Source: Jannaschia sp. S6380
GTDB lineage: Bacteria; Pseudomonadota; Alphaproteobacteria; Rhodobacterales; Rhodobacteraceae
DNA length: 64,000 bases
Direction: 5' to 3'
Assembly (NCBI RefSeq): GCF_023015695.1
Contig: NZ_JALKAS010000002.1
Location: forward strand, 186,001-250,000
Both the position numbers and the translations under genes were made by a program. The notes beneath the pieces were generated by a model. The model made no database searches. It worked only from the letters and a program-made list of their open reading frames with translations, and had not been told where the DNA came from. Numbering within the stretch: position 1 is the stretch's first letter; each line of letters begins with the position of its first letter. Below are positions 34,690 through 43,695 of this stretch, piece by piece.

Positions 34690-35385
34690 ATGCTCGATCT
34701 CTTCGATCTGCCCGCCTTGCCACGCCTCCCGGTCGCGGGACGGGCCGAGACCTTCCCCGTGGGGCGCGTCTTCTGCGTGGGCCGCAATTACGCCGCCCAT
34801 GCCGCCGAGATGGGCAACGAGGTCGACCGCGAGGCGCCGTTCTACTTCACCAAATCCGCCTTCTCGGTCGTGTCTTCCGGCCAGACGGTGCCCTATCCGC
34901 CGGGCACGTCGGACTATCATCACGAGGTGGAGTTCGTCGTCGCCATCGGCACGCCGGCATTCCGGGTCGACCGCGATGCGGCCGCGGATGCGATCTTCGG
35001 CTATGGCTGTGGGTTGGACATGACGCGCCGCGACCTTCAGGCGGCCGCCAAGGCCGCGCGCCGTCCGTGGGACCTGGGCAAGGATGTCGAGGGTTCGGCG
35101 GTCCTGGGTCCGCTGACATCGGCCGCTGCGTTCGGACCCGTGGGCCCGCAGGCGATACGCCTGACCGTCGATGGCGAGGTCCGGCAGACCGGGCGCCTGT
35201 CCGACATGATCCATGACGTGGGCGCGATCGTGTCGGACCTGTCGCGCTTCTATCGCTTGCGCCCGGGCGACGTGATCATGACCGGCACGCCCGCCGGCGT
35301 GGGCCCCGTGCAGCCGGGCGACGTGCTGGAAGGTTCGATCGAGGGGCTGAGCCCCGTCACGCTGACCATCGGGCCCGCCGCCTGA
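34690..35385 (+). CDS. Fumarylacetoacetate hydrolase-family protein
   Basis: A 231-residue FAH-fold enzyme, short form. FCVGRNYAAHAAEMGNEV, the metal ligands in HHEVEFVVAIG (Glu) and GYGCGLDMTRRDLQ (Asp), and the closing MTGTPAGVGPVQPGD are the family motifs. Relatives are acylpyruvases, oxaloacetate tautomerases/decarboxylases or hydratases. GGAGGTGCCC gives an excellent ribosome site. Its place between sugar genes is odd: it may simply ride on their transcript. Its stop abuts the stop of the convergent glycosyltransferase (TGATCA, no gap). Confidence 0.9.
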   Translation: MLDLFDLPALPRLPVAGRAETFPVGRVFCVGRNYAAHAAEMGNEVDREAPFYFTKSAFSVVSSGQTVPYPPGTSDYHHEVEFVVAIGTPAFRVDRDAAADAIFGYGCGLDMTRRDLQAAAKAARRPWDLGKDVEGSAVLGPLTSAAAFGPVGPQAIRLTVDGEVRQTGRLSDMIHDVGAIVSDLSRFYRLRPGDVIMTGTPAGVGPVQPGDVLEGSIEGLSPVTLTIGPAA

Positions 35386-36321
35386 TCAGAGCGTGACGCC
35401 CCCGGCGGCCATCCTGCGCCTGACGTCCCGGGGCGGAGCGAGGCCGAACCCGCCCCGCAGGACCGCCCCCGCCGCGGGCAGGTCGCGCCGCAGAACCAGT
35501 TGACCGGCCTTGGCGACGGTGAAGGCCCAGGCGCCGGGCAGGGATGCGGGCCGGTGGCGGCGCACGAACCGCAGCCGCGCGCGGTGCTTGAACCACTCCG
35601 AGAACGGCGAGGCCAGGCGACCCGGGCGCTGCGACCCGATCGAGGTGCCGGCCCGGTGCCGCACCACGGCGTCCGGACAATAGAGCAGCGGAAGCGGCCC
35701 GCGGCGCAGGGCCCAGTCAACCTCCTCGTAATACAGGAAGTAATCTTCGGGCATGGGGCCGGCCCGGTCGACGAAGGTCCGGCTGACGACCATGCTGGCC
35801 CCGGTGACGAAGACGATGTCGGAGGCCGAAGGCGGCGCCGTCCCGGCGTCCGCGTTCTGGTTGAGGTTGCGTGTCCGGCCCGTCCGCCAGTCGACGATGC
35901 CACCGTCGATCTGGATTGCCCCGGGCGGATCGGCATAGATCACGCGCCCGCCCAGGATGCCGAAACCGTCGGGCGCGGCATGGGTGGCGAAAGCGGCGGC
36001 GGTGTCCGGCGGGACCAGCGTGTCGGGGTTCAGAATCCAAAACCGGTCCAGGCCCGCGTCCTCCATCAGGATCCGCAGCCCGTGGTTCACGCCTGCCGCA
36101 AAGCCCCCGTTGCGATGGGTCGGGCACCAGCGCAGGTTGTGCGGGTCCGGGGCCCGGCGCCCGGCCACCACTTCGGCCGTGGCATCGGGCGAGTCGTTGT
36201 CGACTACCACCACCGATAGCGCGACGCCCCTGCTTTGCAGAAGCGTATCCAGGCAGTCGCCGATCACGTCGGCCGAGCCATGGGTGACGATCACGACGCC
36301 GAGGCGGGGCAGGTCGGTCAT
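35386..36321 (-). CDS. Family 2 glycosyltransferase (rhamnosyltransferase-like)
   Basis: A 311-residue GT-A fold enzyme. GVVIVTHGSADVIGDCLDTLL, VVVDNDSPD and RNGGFAAGVNHGL are the nucleotide-sugar-binding segments. WILNPDTLVP carries the DxD-equivalent, and DYFLYYEEVDWALR is the acceptor/base region often seen in WbbL-type rhamnosyltransferases. With rfbCBD nearby, rhamnose transfer is a reasonable guess. It overlaps the polymerase/ligase-like gene by ATGA and lies in a run with the beta-helix protein. Confidence 0.9.
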   Translation of the reverse strand: MTDLPRLGVVIVTHGSADVIGDCLDTLLQSRGVALSVVVVDNDSPDATAEVVAGRRAPDPHNLRWCPTHRNGGFAAGVNHGLRILMEDAGLDRFWILNPDTLVPPDTAAAFATHAAPDGFGILGGRVIYADPPGAIQIDGGIVDWRTGRTRNLNQNADAGTAPPSASDIVFVTGASMVVSRTFVDRAGPMPEDYFLYYEEVDWALRRGPLPLLYCPDAVVRHRAGTSIGSQRPGRLASPFSEWFKHRARLRFVRRHRPASLPGAWAFTVAKAGQLVLRRDLPAAGAVLRGGFGLAPPRDVRRRMAAGGVTL

Positions 36322-37706
36322 GATACGCGCCGCGCGCGGATCGTCATCGCCCGGCCCGGGCGAGGCGCAAAGCGGGTATAGGACGTGCGGGGCCGTGCGG
36401 GCCCCGCGGGCGCCGGCGGCGGCGCGCCCATGTCGGTGGCGCCCGGCTGCACCAGCCAGGCCGTCGCGCCCAGCACGAACAGCGTGAAGGAGAACAGGTT
36501 GCCCCAGACATGCACCGTGGCCAGCGTGAAGCTGAGCCCCAGCAGCGTGAAGACGCAGGCCCGCCGGATGAACAGCAGCGGATGCCCCGGACCCAGCCTG
36601 ACCCGCATCAGCCGCGCCACCTGCCAGGCCCAACCCAGGGCGATGAAGGCGAATCCCGGCACGCCGTAGCGCACGCCCATCACCAGCCAGAAATTGTCCA
36701 TCGAACCGGAATACATGAAATAGGGCCGCACCCAGTCTTTCAGGCCGATGCCGAACAGGATCGACGGCGGGATTTCGTTCTCGGCGTTGCCGAAGATGTT
36801 CATCACGCCCCACTCGAAGATGATGCTGCGCCAATAGGCGTTGTGGGCCGAGAAGGTCGCATGGCTCATGAAGACTTGGAAGGCCGACCGGTTGGAAATC
36901 AGGTCGACGGCGATATAGGCCAGCGCGAAGAGACCCACGAGCAACCACCAGCGCCGCTCCATCCCGCGGAACATCCAGGCCCAGCCGATCAGCGCGACCT
37001 GCAGAACGATGGCGAGCAGCGCCCCCGACGACAGCGCGGTGAACCCCGCGAGCGCGACGCCGCCCGCCGAAAGAAACCGCCAGACGTCGGAGCCGAGACC
37101 CTTGAGCGCCACGAAAGCCATCGAGAACGCGACCGAGCAGAACAGCCCGTAATGGATCGGATGCGCGAACACGGTCTGCACGCGCGCCAGGCCCAGGCGG
37201 GGGTCGTCGCGCGTGATCTCGACCGAGGTGATGCCCGGAAGCGAGCGGATCACCTGCAGGATCAGCGGATCGCCCGTCTGTGTCTCGAGCAGCGCGAAGG
37301 GCAGCGAAATGAGGACGAGCATCACCATCAGCCGGCAGAGCGCCACGAAGTCCGCCGCCGACCGAATGGTCGCCCGCGCCAGGACATAACCGCCCAGGAA
37401 CTCCACCCCGACGGAGGGGGCTTGTTGGATGACGCGGTCTGGGTTGTTGATCGCCAGGGCCAGCGTCAGCCAGGCCGCGTGGAGCAGGAACAGCCAGTCG
37501 GTCGCAAGCACCGGCCCGTAGCGCCCGCGCAGCAGGTTCACCAGCATCGGCAGCGTGACCATCAGCAACAGGATGCGCAGCGTGGTTAGGTGGATCGAGC
37601 CGATGTTCATCGAGATCGGCAGGACCACCGTCAGCAGGTAGAGCACGGCGAGCCAGTGCAGCCGCCCAGACCCGATCGCCGCCGGCGCGGCGGTGGCCGC
37701 CGTCAT
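36318..37706 (-). CDS. O-antigen ligase/polymerase-like membrane protein
   Basis: A 462-residue polytopic protein with about eleven to twelve helices and a large periplasmic loop (about residues 265-345, ending in FGIGLKDWVRPYF). That layout fits Wzy polymerases and WaaL ligases of the GT-C type. The cytoplasmic C-terminal 40 residues are Pro/Arg-rich. It would either polymerise repeat units or ligate the chain to a carrier; sequence alone cannot separate them. It overlaps the beta-helix gene and the GT2 gene by ATGA, forming one translational unit. Confidence 0.8.
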   Translation of the reverse strand: MTAATAAPAAIGSGRLHWLAVLYLLTVVLPISMNIGSIHLTTLRILLLMVTLPMLVNLLRGRYGPVLATDWLFLLHAAWLTLALAINNPDRVIQQAPSVGVEFLGGYVLARATIRSAADFVALCRLMVMLVLISLPFALLETQTGDPLILQVIRSLPGITSVEITRDDPRLGLARVQTVFAHPIHYGLFCSVAFSMAFVALKGLGSDVWRFLSAGGVALAGFTALSSGALLAIVLQVALIGWAWMFRGMERRWWLLVGLFALAYIAVDLISNRSAFQVFMSHATFSAHNAYWRSIIFEWGVMNIFGNAENEIPPSILFGIGLKDWVRPYFMYSGSMDNFWLVMGVRYGVPGFAFIALGWAWQVARLMRVRLGPGHPLLFIRRACVFTLLGLSFTLATVHVWGNLFSFTLFVLGATAWLVQPGATDMGAPPPAPAGPARPRTSYTRFAPRPGRAMTIRARRVS

Positions 37707-39589
37707 GGCAGCGACTTCTCGTCCGGGCGCCATGCGGTTCGCGCGGGTTGGGCGAGCGCGTCCGGCACGCCGTGCAACTCGAAGGCGTCGATGCTGCCCT
37801 CGAAGCTTTCCTTGGTGCCGAAGGGGTTGCCGAAGGACAGCCCCCAGGATCCGCGCGGCGGAAGGATGCCCGTGGCCGCCCGTTCGCCGATGACCTCGTC
37901 GCCTTCGCGCACGGTCAGCATGCCGGCCGGGCCGCGATAGCTGATCGTGATCTCGCCGCTGCCGTCCCGCAGGATGCGGGTCGGGCGCGTGCGCAGCCGC
38001 GTGGCGCCGCCGCCTTCCAGCAGCAGCTCCACCTCGACCGCGCCGCGACCGGTCAGCCAGACGCGCATCGCCTGGTGCAGGCGCAATACCTCGCCATGCG
38101 AACGATAGCCGTCGCGCGGTGTCAGGTGCAGGGTGATCTCGAACGCGCGGGCGTCGAAGAGCGGCGCCGTCATTTCGCGCGGCAGCACGACCGGGTCGAG
38201 CGCATCGCCCACGAGGATCGCGGGGCCGCCGATCTCCAGCCTTTGCAACGGGCGCCCTGCGCCGCCATCGGCCACCAGCGCCTGCGCCTCGGGGTCGAGG
38301 CGGATGCGGCCGCGCATCCCGGCGGTCGGCGCCTCGGGCAGGTCGGGGGCGACCTGCGGAAGGGCCGCGCCCAGGGCACGCAGCATCGGCGCCCCGACGG
38401 TCGCGCCGTCGAGTGGGCCGCCGGCACGGGCGACGAAATGTTCCGCCAGCGCCGGACGCAGGGGCGAAACGGCGTGAAAGACCCGGTCGTAGTGGTCGGC
38501 CTGGCCCGGCACGCGATCCTGGATCAGCAGGTTGCCCGCCACCGTCCAGTCGCCGTGGAAGGCCGGATCGGGCACCGCATGGGCCACATTGCCCAGCACC
38601 AGCACATCGCGGGACCGGTCGTCGACGCGGATGCGCGGTGTCCACAGGCCCGGGTCGTCGCGCTTGCCCGAGGAGGCCGCGTTTCGCGCCACGGTGTTGT
38701 TGCGGATCGTCAGCCCCTCGGTCGCGCCGATGCTGATGCCGTGCAGATGCGCGTTCAGGATCAGGTTCTCCTCGATCACCACGTCGCGGTAGAACATGTC
38801 GGCGCCGGCCGAATGGCTGTCGACCGCCTCGTTGCGCATGAAGATGGATTGGGTGAACAGCCCGGTGCCGGAGTTCAGCAGGTTCCCGCGGATCACGATC
38901 CCGGTGCTGGGGCGGTCGGTGTTGCGCGTCCAGAACTGGATCATGTCGGCATGATCGCCGATGCCTGTGGTGCGGTCAAAATCGCGGATCACGTTGTCCT
39001 CGATCCGGACGTCGGAGACCTGCGCGAAGTTCATCCCGTCGGACCGCATGCCGTGAACGAGATTGCCGGTCACCGTCACGTCCGAGGAGCGGGTGATGAC
39101 GACACCCTGGGCGAAGCCACGGAAGGTGCTGTCCCGCAACCGCAGCCCGATCGTGTCGTGGACCCCCAGGCCCAGTCCCCAGGGGCCTTCGGCGTCGCGC
39201 GTGCCGTCGAAGGTCAGATCGCCAAGGCGGATGTCCCTCGCGTCGCGGATCACGAAGCTGCGCCGGTCGCCGGCCCCGATCGGGCGCAGCTTGAAGGACA
39301 GGCCGTCGAGGACCAGATGCCCGGTCTCGGTGATCTGCAGCGCGGGAAAGACGGGCCGCGCCGCCCGGTCCGCCGCCCGCAGGGCCAGGGGCGCCGTCGG
39401 CGATCCGCCCCGACCCAAGCGCAGCGGCGGGTAGTCGCCCGGCGCCAGAAGGACCGTGTCGCCGGGCCCCGCCCGTTCCAGAACGGTCGCAAGCGTCTGC
39501 GGGTCGGCGCGCAGGACGCCGTCCGCGTGGGCATTCGCCGCCGTCAGCACCGCCAGGGCGAGGACGCGCATGAGGATTCGCAAGTTCAT
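37703..39589 (-). CDS. Secreted right-handed parallel beta-helix protein with LamG-like C-terminus
   Basis: A 628-residue exported protein (signal peptide about 1-23, ending AANAHA). Residues about 90-340 form a right-handed parallel beta-helix with NOS-type coils (VVITRSSDVTVTGNLVHGM, VIEENLILNAHLHGISIG, LTIRNNTVARNAAS), as in pectate/alginate lyases and mannuronan epimerases. Residues about 460-610 look like a concanavalin/LamG-type sugar-binding sheet (FEITLHLTPRDGYRS, GSWGLSFGNPFGTKESFEG). In the middle of an EPS cluster, a polysaccharide lyase, epimerase or deacetylase-associated role in trimming the product is likely. No catalytic triad could be assigned. Confidence 0.8.
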   Translation of the reverse strand: MNLRILMRVLALAVLTAANAHADGVLRADPQTLATVLERAGPGDTVLLAPGDYPPLRLGRGGSPTAPLALRAADRAARPVFPALQITETGHLVLDGLSFKLRPIGAGDRRSFVIRDARDIRLGDLTFDGTRDAEGPWGLGLGVHDTIGLRLRDSTFRGFAQGVVITRSSDVTVTGNLVHGMRSDGMNFAQVSDVRIEDNVIRDFDRTTGIGDHADMIQFWTRNTDRPSTGIVIRGNLLNSGTGLFTQSIFMRNEAVDSHSAGADMFYRDVVIEENLILNAHLHGISIGATEGLTIRNNTVARNAASSGKRDDPGLWTPRIRVDDRSRDVLVLGNVAHAVPDPAFHGDWTVAGNLLIQDRVPGQADHYDRVFHAVSPLRPALAEHFVARAGGPLDGATVGAPMLRALGAALPQVAPDLPEAPTAGMRGRIRLDPEAQALVADGGAGRPLQRLEIGGPAILVGDALDPVVLPREMTAPLFDARAFEITLHLTPRDGYRSHGEVLRLHQAMRVWLTGRGAVEVELLLEGGGATRLRTRPTRILRDGSGEITISYRGPAGMLTVREGDEVIGERAATGILPPRGSWGLSFGNPFGTKESFEGSIDAFELHGVPDALAQPARTAWRPDEKSLP

Positions 39590-39688
39590 GGCCTGCTCCG
39601 GTCCGGGGCGTCCCCCGGTCTGCTGCTCGGGCCCTCGGACGGGGCCGCTTACCGCGCAGGTTAGACCGCCACCACGGGGACGGGGGCC

Positions 39689-39711
39689 AAAAACCGGCCG
39701 GCGCCGCCGGT
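39689..39711 (-). terminator. Rho-independent terminator downstream of the flippase gene
   Basis: On the minus strand the arms ACCGGC and GCCGGT enclose a 7-base GC-rich loop and are followed directly by TTTTT. It lies about 130 bases past the flippase stop, in the 249-base gap before the beta-helix gene, and would separate the two transcripts. Confidence 0.55.
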
Positions 39712-39838
39712 CTAGCCTCGCGGTGTGGCGTCTCTACGTCGGGTCGATGCCGTCATGACCGGCGATGTCCAGCTTCGGCCGTATTTGCGCCAAACTCGGT
39801 GCTTCCGCGGCGCGTTCCCTCGACTGGCAAGCCCCTCG

Positions 39839-41179
39839 TCAGCGTTCGCCTTCGCGCCACATCGCCAGAACAGACAGGACCGCCAGCGCCGCGACAAGCA
39901 GCCATGGCGCGAACGTCGCCCCGGCGGCGAACGCGATCCCCAGGCACCACAGGCATACCCGGTGCACTGGCCATGCGATGCCCGCGTCCCGACGCCGCAC
40001 GAGATGGAGCGAAAGCGCAAATCCCACCGCTTCGCCGAGGCATCCCAGCCAGATAAGCACTGTCAGTTCGGCGCCCGCGCTCAGCGCGGCGATCCCGAGG
40101 ACCAGAGCCCCCACGCGAGGTAGGTTCGACAGCGCGGCATTACCCGTCCAGCCGCGCGCCAACGCCACCACCACGCTTCCGGTCTTGGCGACGCGCAACC
40201 CCTGCAGGATGGCGAGCGGCCCCAGCAGGATGGACAGCGCGCCGTAGCCCGTCCCGGCCAGAAGCGGCGCGGCCAGCCAGCCCGCCGCGACCCCGCAGAT
40301 CGCCAGCGCCAGTCCGGCCAGCATCGACGCCGTCAGCGCGGCATGCGCCGTGGGCACGAAACCCGCCGACCCGGCCCGGGCCGAGAGCCGCGGCAACAGC
40401 GCGGTCTGGATCGATTTCCCCGCGATCAGCGAGGGCGTCAGCGTCAGCGTCACGCCCATTGCGAAGACGCCGAGCGCCTCCATCCCCAGAATGTGCCCCA
40501 CCGCCAACTTGTCCGCCTGAAAGACAAGAAAGAGGATCACGGCATTGACCAACATCGGCCAGCCGAAGCGCAGCGTCCGGGCCCAGAGCGCGCGGTCGAC
40601 CCGCGGCCGCCACGGGCGTTCGGCCATTGCATGCGACAGGATCGCGGCGGCGACCGCCTGCGCCAGGATCGCGCCCAGCATGATCCGCCAGTCGCCCAGC
40701 CAGGCCGCCAGCGGCCAGACCAGCAAAAGCGACAGAAGCGCCGGTGCCGTGCCCGTCGCCATCAGCGGGCCGAACCGGTCGCTGCGGTTCATGCGGTGAA
40801 TGTCGAGATGCTGCATCGCGTTCAGCAGCGGGACCAGCGCCAGCAGACGATAGGCCCAGGCGGCCTCCGGAATGGCCAGGAACGCGGCCATCGGGCCCGC
40901 CAGCAGAAACAGCGCCAGCCCGGCCAGCGCGCCGCGCAGCAGCTGAAACCCGGCCAGGGCGTCCTGCAGGCGCGGGTCGTCGCCGTCGCGGGCCTGCACG
41001 ATCTGTTGCTGCAGCCCGAAGGCGGTGGCCATCTCGACCGCCGCCATGGCCAGCGCGAAGGTCGCCGCGATGCCGTAATCGGCCACCGGGATCAGTGCGG
41101 CGACGGTCAGGTTGCGCGCGAACAGCAGGCCCGAGGCGGCGGCGTTGCCGGACAGGATCAGAAGCGCGGGGCGGGGCAT
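39839..41179 (-). CDS. Wzx-type polysaccharide flippase (MOP superfamily)
   Basis: A 446-residue polytopic membrane protein with about twelve helices, of the PST/MATE-like MOP group. Typical points are the N-terminal NAAASGLLFARNLTVAALIPVADYGIA, the loop LDIHRMNRSDRFG after helix 4, and FQADKLAVGHILGMEALGVFAMG in the second half. It should flip undecaprenyl-linked repeat units across the inner membrane. The ATG at 41179 puts the first helix close to the start; an in-frame ATG at 41230 would add 17 residues. Neither has a strong ribosome site. It diverges from the F420-hydrogenase-beta-like gene. Confidence 0.86.
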   Translation of the reverse strand: MPRPALLILSGNAAASGLLFARNLTVAALIPVADYGIAATFALAMAAVEMATAFGLQQQIVQARDGDDPRLQDALAGFQLLRGALAGLALFLLAGPMAAFLAIPEAAWAYRLLALVPLLNAMQHLDIHRMNRSDRFGPLMATGTAPALLSLLLVWPLAAWLGDWRIMLGAILAQAVAAAILSHAMAERPWRPRVDRALWARTLRFGWPMLVNAVILFLVFQADKLAVGHILGMEALGVFAMGVTLTLTPSLIAGKSIQTALLPRLSARAGSAGFVPTAHAALTASMLAGLALAICGVAAGWLAAPLLAGTGYGALSILLGPLAILQGLRVAKTGSVVVALARGWTGNAALSNLPRVGALVLGIAALSAGAELTVLIWLGCLGEAVGFALSLHLVRRRDAGIAWPVHRVCLWCLGIAFAAGATFAPWLLVAALAVLSVLAMWREGER

Positions 41180-41287
41180 CGGGACATGTCCGGTGGGAAA
41201 AGGCTTGCGGGGTTGTGCGGGGCTTGCCATGCTGGGGTCAAGCCGCAAGCCCGCAAGAAGGCCCATGACGGCAGACAGAGCAGTGCA

Positions 41288-42532
41288 GTGAAGACGATCG
41301 ACACCCCTCTCGCGGATGCGGCCATGGCCACGTCCGAGGCACTCGCCATCGTGGCGAAGGGCGATCTGTGCGCCGGTTGCGGCGGCTGTGCCGGCATGTT
41401 CCCCGACGCCATCGCCATCCGGACGAAGGCGCCGGGCTTCCTCCGCCCCGTGCAGGTGGGGGCGCTGCCCGTCGGCGCCGACGACGCGATCGCCGACATC
41501 TGCCCGGGCCTGGGACAGCGCGTGGCGCCCGGGGGGCGTAGGGACGACCCGCTTTGGGGGCCGTGGCGCAGTGCCTGGACCGGCTGGTCGATGGATGGCG
41601 GGGAGCGGCATCGCGGCGCGTCGGGCGGCGCGCTCACGGCGCTTCTGACGCATCTTCTGCGCGCGGGCGTGGTGCAGGCGGTGGTCCAGAACGCGCCCGA
41701 CCCGAAGGCCCCTCTGGCGAACCGCACGGTGCTGACCGACGATCCGGCGGCGTTCTCGGCCACGGCCGGGTCGCGCTATGCACCCTCGGCGCCGCTGGAG
41801 GCGCTGCCCGATATCCTGGCCGACGGGCGCCGCGTCGCCTTCGTGGGCAAGCCCTGCGACGCGGCCGCGTTGGCGGCGATCCGGGCCCGCGACCCGGCCG
41901 TGGCGCGCGCGGTCCCGGTCATCGTGTCGTTCTTCTGCGCCGGCGTCCCCTCGGCCACCGGCGCGCGCGAGATCCTGCGCCAGTTGCGGGTGGAAGAGAC
42001 CGAGGTCGCGCGTTTCCGCTATCGCGGCCATGGCTGGCCGGGCCGCGCCACGGCCGTGCTGCACGACGGGACCGAACGGTCGATGACCTATCGCGAGAGC
42101 TGGGGCGGCATCCTTTCGAAGCATGTCCAGCATCGCTGCAAGATCTGCGCCGACGGGACGGGCAAAGCCGCCGATCTTGTCTGCGCCGACGCGTGGGAGG
42201 TGGACGATTCCGGCTATCCCCGCTTCGACGAGCGTCCGGGCGAGAGCCTGGTCCTGGCGCGCACCGTTCTGGGCGAACAGATCGCCCGTGGGGCCCAGGC
42301 CGCGGGCCGGCTGGCCCTGCGTCCCTATGACATGGCGCGGCTGGCCGATATCCAGCCCGGCCAGCGGGAGCGGCGGCGCGCGCTCTCTGCCCGACTGGCC
42401 GCGCTGCGCTTGCTGCGGCAACCGATCCCCGACTATCGCGGCCTGGGCTTGCGGCGGGCGGCGCGGCAGAACCCGTGGCGGCGGAACCTGCGCAACTTCC
42501 TCGGCACCCTGCGTCGCCACCTGCGGCGATGA
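41288..42532 (+). CDS. Coenzyme F420 hydrogenase beta-subunit-like Fe-S protein of polysaccharide cluster
   Basis: A 414-residue FrhB/FdhB-family protein. The N-terminus has a ferredoxin-type motif DLCAGCGGCAGMFP (three cysteines as CxxCxxC). The C-terminal domain has GKPCDAAALAA, VSFFCAGVPSATGA and HRCKICADGTGKAADLVCADAW, all family blocks with Fe-S or flavin roles. Such proteins recur in capsule clusters next to pyruvyl transferases, with unknown chemistry. The start is uncertain: GTG at 41288 or ATG at 41324. It overlaps the pyruvyl transferase gene by ATGA. Confidence 0.85.
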   Translation: MKTIDTPLADAAMATSEALAIVAKGDLCAGCGGCAGMFPDAIAIRTKAPGFLRPVQVGALPVGADDAIADICPGLGQRVAPGGRRDDPLWGPWRSAWTGWSMDGGERHRGASGGALTALLTHLLRAGVVQAVVQNAPDPKAPLANRTVLTDDPAAFSATAGSRYAPSAPLEALPDILADGRRVAFVGKPCDAAALAAIRARDPAVARAVPVIVSFFCAGVPSATGAREILRQLRVEETEVARFRYRGHGWPGRATAVLHDGTERSMTYRESWGGILSKHVQHRCKICADGTGKAADLVCADAWEVDDSGYPRFDERPGESLVLARTVLGEQIARGAQAAGRLALRPYDMARLADIQPGQRERRRALSARLAALRLLRQPIPDYRGLGLRRAARQNPWRRNLRNFLGTLRRHLRR

Positions 42533-43695
42533 GCGCCCCGCTCCGCATCCTGCTGCTGATGCACTCGACCCGGTCGCACAACCTGGGCGTCGGTGCGCTC
42601 AGCGTGGCGGAAGTCGCCATCCTGCGTCGCGTCGCCGCGCGGCTGGACCGGCCACTTGCGATCACGCTGGTCGACTATCCCGACGCGCGCACGCCCTATG
42701 TCACCGGCGACGATATCCGGATCGTTCCGCTGTCCGGCCGCTGGGTCAAGAACCCGCGCGGCTACTGGGCGGAGCTGCGCCGGGCCGATGCCGTGATCGA
42801 CATCGGCGGCGGCGACAGCTTCGCCGACATCTACGGGCGCAGGCGCCTGCGGCTGATGTTCGCGCTCAAGGCGCTGGCGCATCTGGCGGGAAAACCGTTC
42901 ATCTTCGCGCCGCAGACGGTGGGGCCGTTCAACCGTACCGCGTCGCGGCGCCTGGCGCGCATGCATCTGGACCGGTGCCGGCTGGTCGCGGTCCGGGACG
43001 AGCCGTCGCGCGATCACATGTATGAATTGGGCGTGCGCCGCCCGCCTGTCCTCGCCTCCGACGTGGCGCTGGCCATGCCGGCGGGGCCCGCACCGGACCT
43101 GCCGGGGGCGGGGCCCCATGTCGGGCTGAACGTGTCGGGTCTGCTGATGGGGGGCGGATATACCGGCCGGAACGAGTTCGGCGTCTCGCTGGACTATCCC
43201 GTGCTGATCGACGATCTGATCCGCTGGTTCCAGGGGCAGGGTGCCTGCGTGCACCTGATCCCGCATGTCATCGTCCCCGACGGCCCGCTGGCGGGCGAGG
43301 ACGATTACCGCGCCTGCGCGGCCCTGGCCGAGAAACACCCCGGCACCGTTCTCGCGCCGGCCTTCGCCTCGCCGCCCGAGGCCAAGGCCCATATCGCAGC
43401 GATGGATTTCTTCCTCGGTGCGCGGATGCATGCCTGCATCGCCGCGTTCTCGACCGGGGTTCCGGTCGTCCCGATGGCCTACAGCCGCAAGTTCGCGGGG
43501 TTGTTCGGCTCGCTCGGCTTCCACCGGACGGTGGACTGCACGGCCTCCGACGCGCGGACGATCCTCGATGCGGTGGCCGAGGCCTGGCATGACCGCGACG
43601 TCGTGGCGACGGAGGTCCGTGCAGCCCATGCGCGCGGGCTCGACCGGCTCGGCCGGTACGAGGCCGCGCTGGGCGACACCTTGGCCGCGCTTTGA
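42529..43695 (+). CDS. Polysaccharide pyruvyl transferase family protein
   Basis: A 388-residue CsaB/WcaK-type enzyme with two Rossmann halves. LLMHSTRSHNLGVGALSVAE starts the first; IDIGGGDSFADIYG and FAPQTVGPFNRTASRRLA follow. The second half has GLNVSGLL and the conserved DFFLGARMHACIAAFSTGVPVVPMAYSRKFAGLF. It would add a pyruvate ketal from phosphoenolpyruvate to a sugar of the repeat unit, giving the polymer negative charge. It is coupled to the Fe-S protein gene upstream (ATGA) and to a glycosyltransferase downstream (TGATG). Confidence 0.9.
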   Translation: MSAPLRILLLMHSTRSHNLGVGALSVAEVAILRRVAARLDRPLAITLVDYPDARTPYVTGDDIRIVPLSGRWVKNPRGYWAELRRADAVIDIGGGDSFADIYGRRRLRLMFALKALAHLAGKPFIFAPQTVGPFNRTASRRLARMHLDRCRLVAVRDEPSRDHMYELGVRRPPVLASDVALAMPAGPAPDLPGAGPHVGLNVSGLLMGGGYTGRNEFGVSLDYPVLIDDLIRWFQGQGACVHLIPHVIVPDGPLAGEDDYRACAALAEKHPGTVLAPAFASPPEAKAHIAAMDFFLGARMHACIAAFSTGVPVVPMAYSRKFAGLFGSLGFHRTVDCTASDARTILDAVAEAWHDRDVVATEVRAAHARGLDRLGRYEAALGDTLAAL

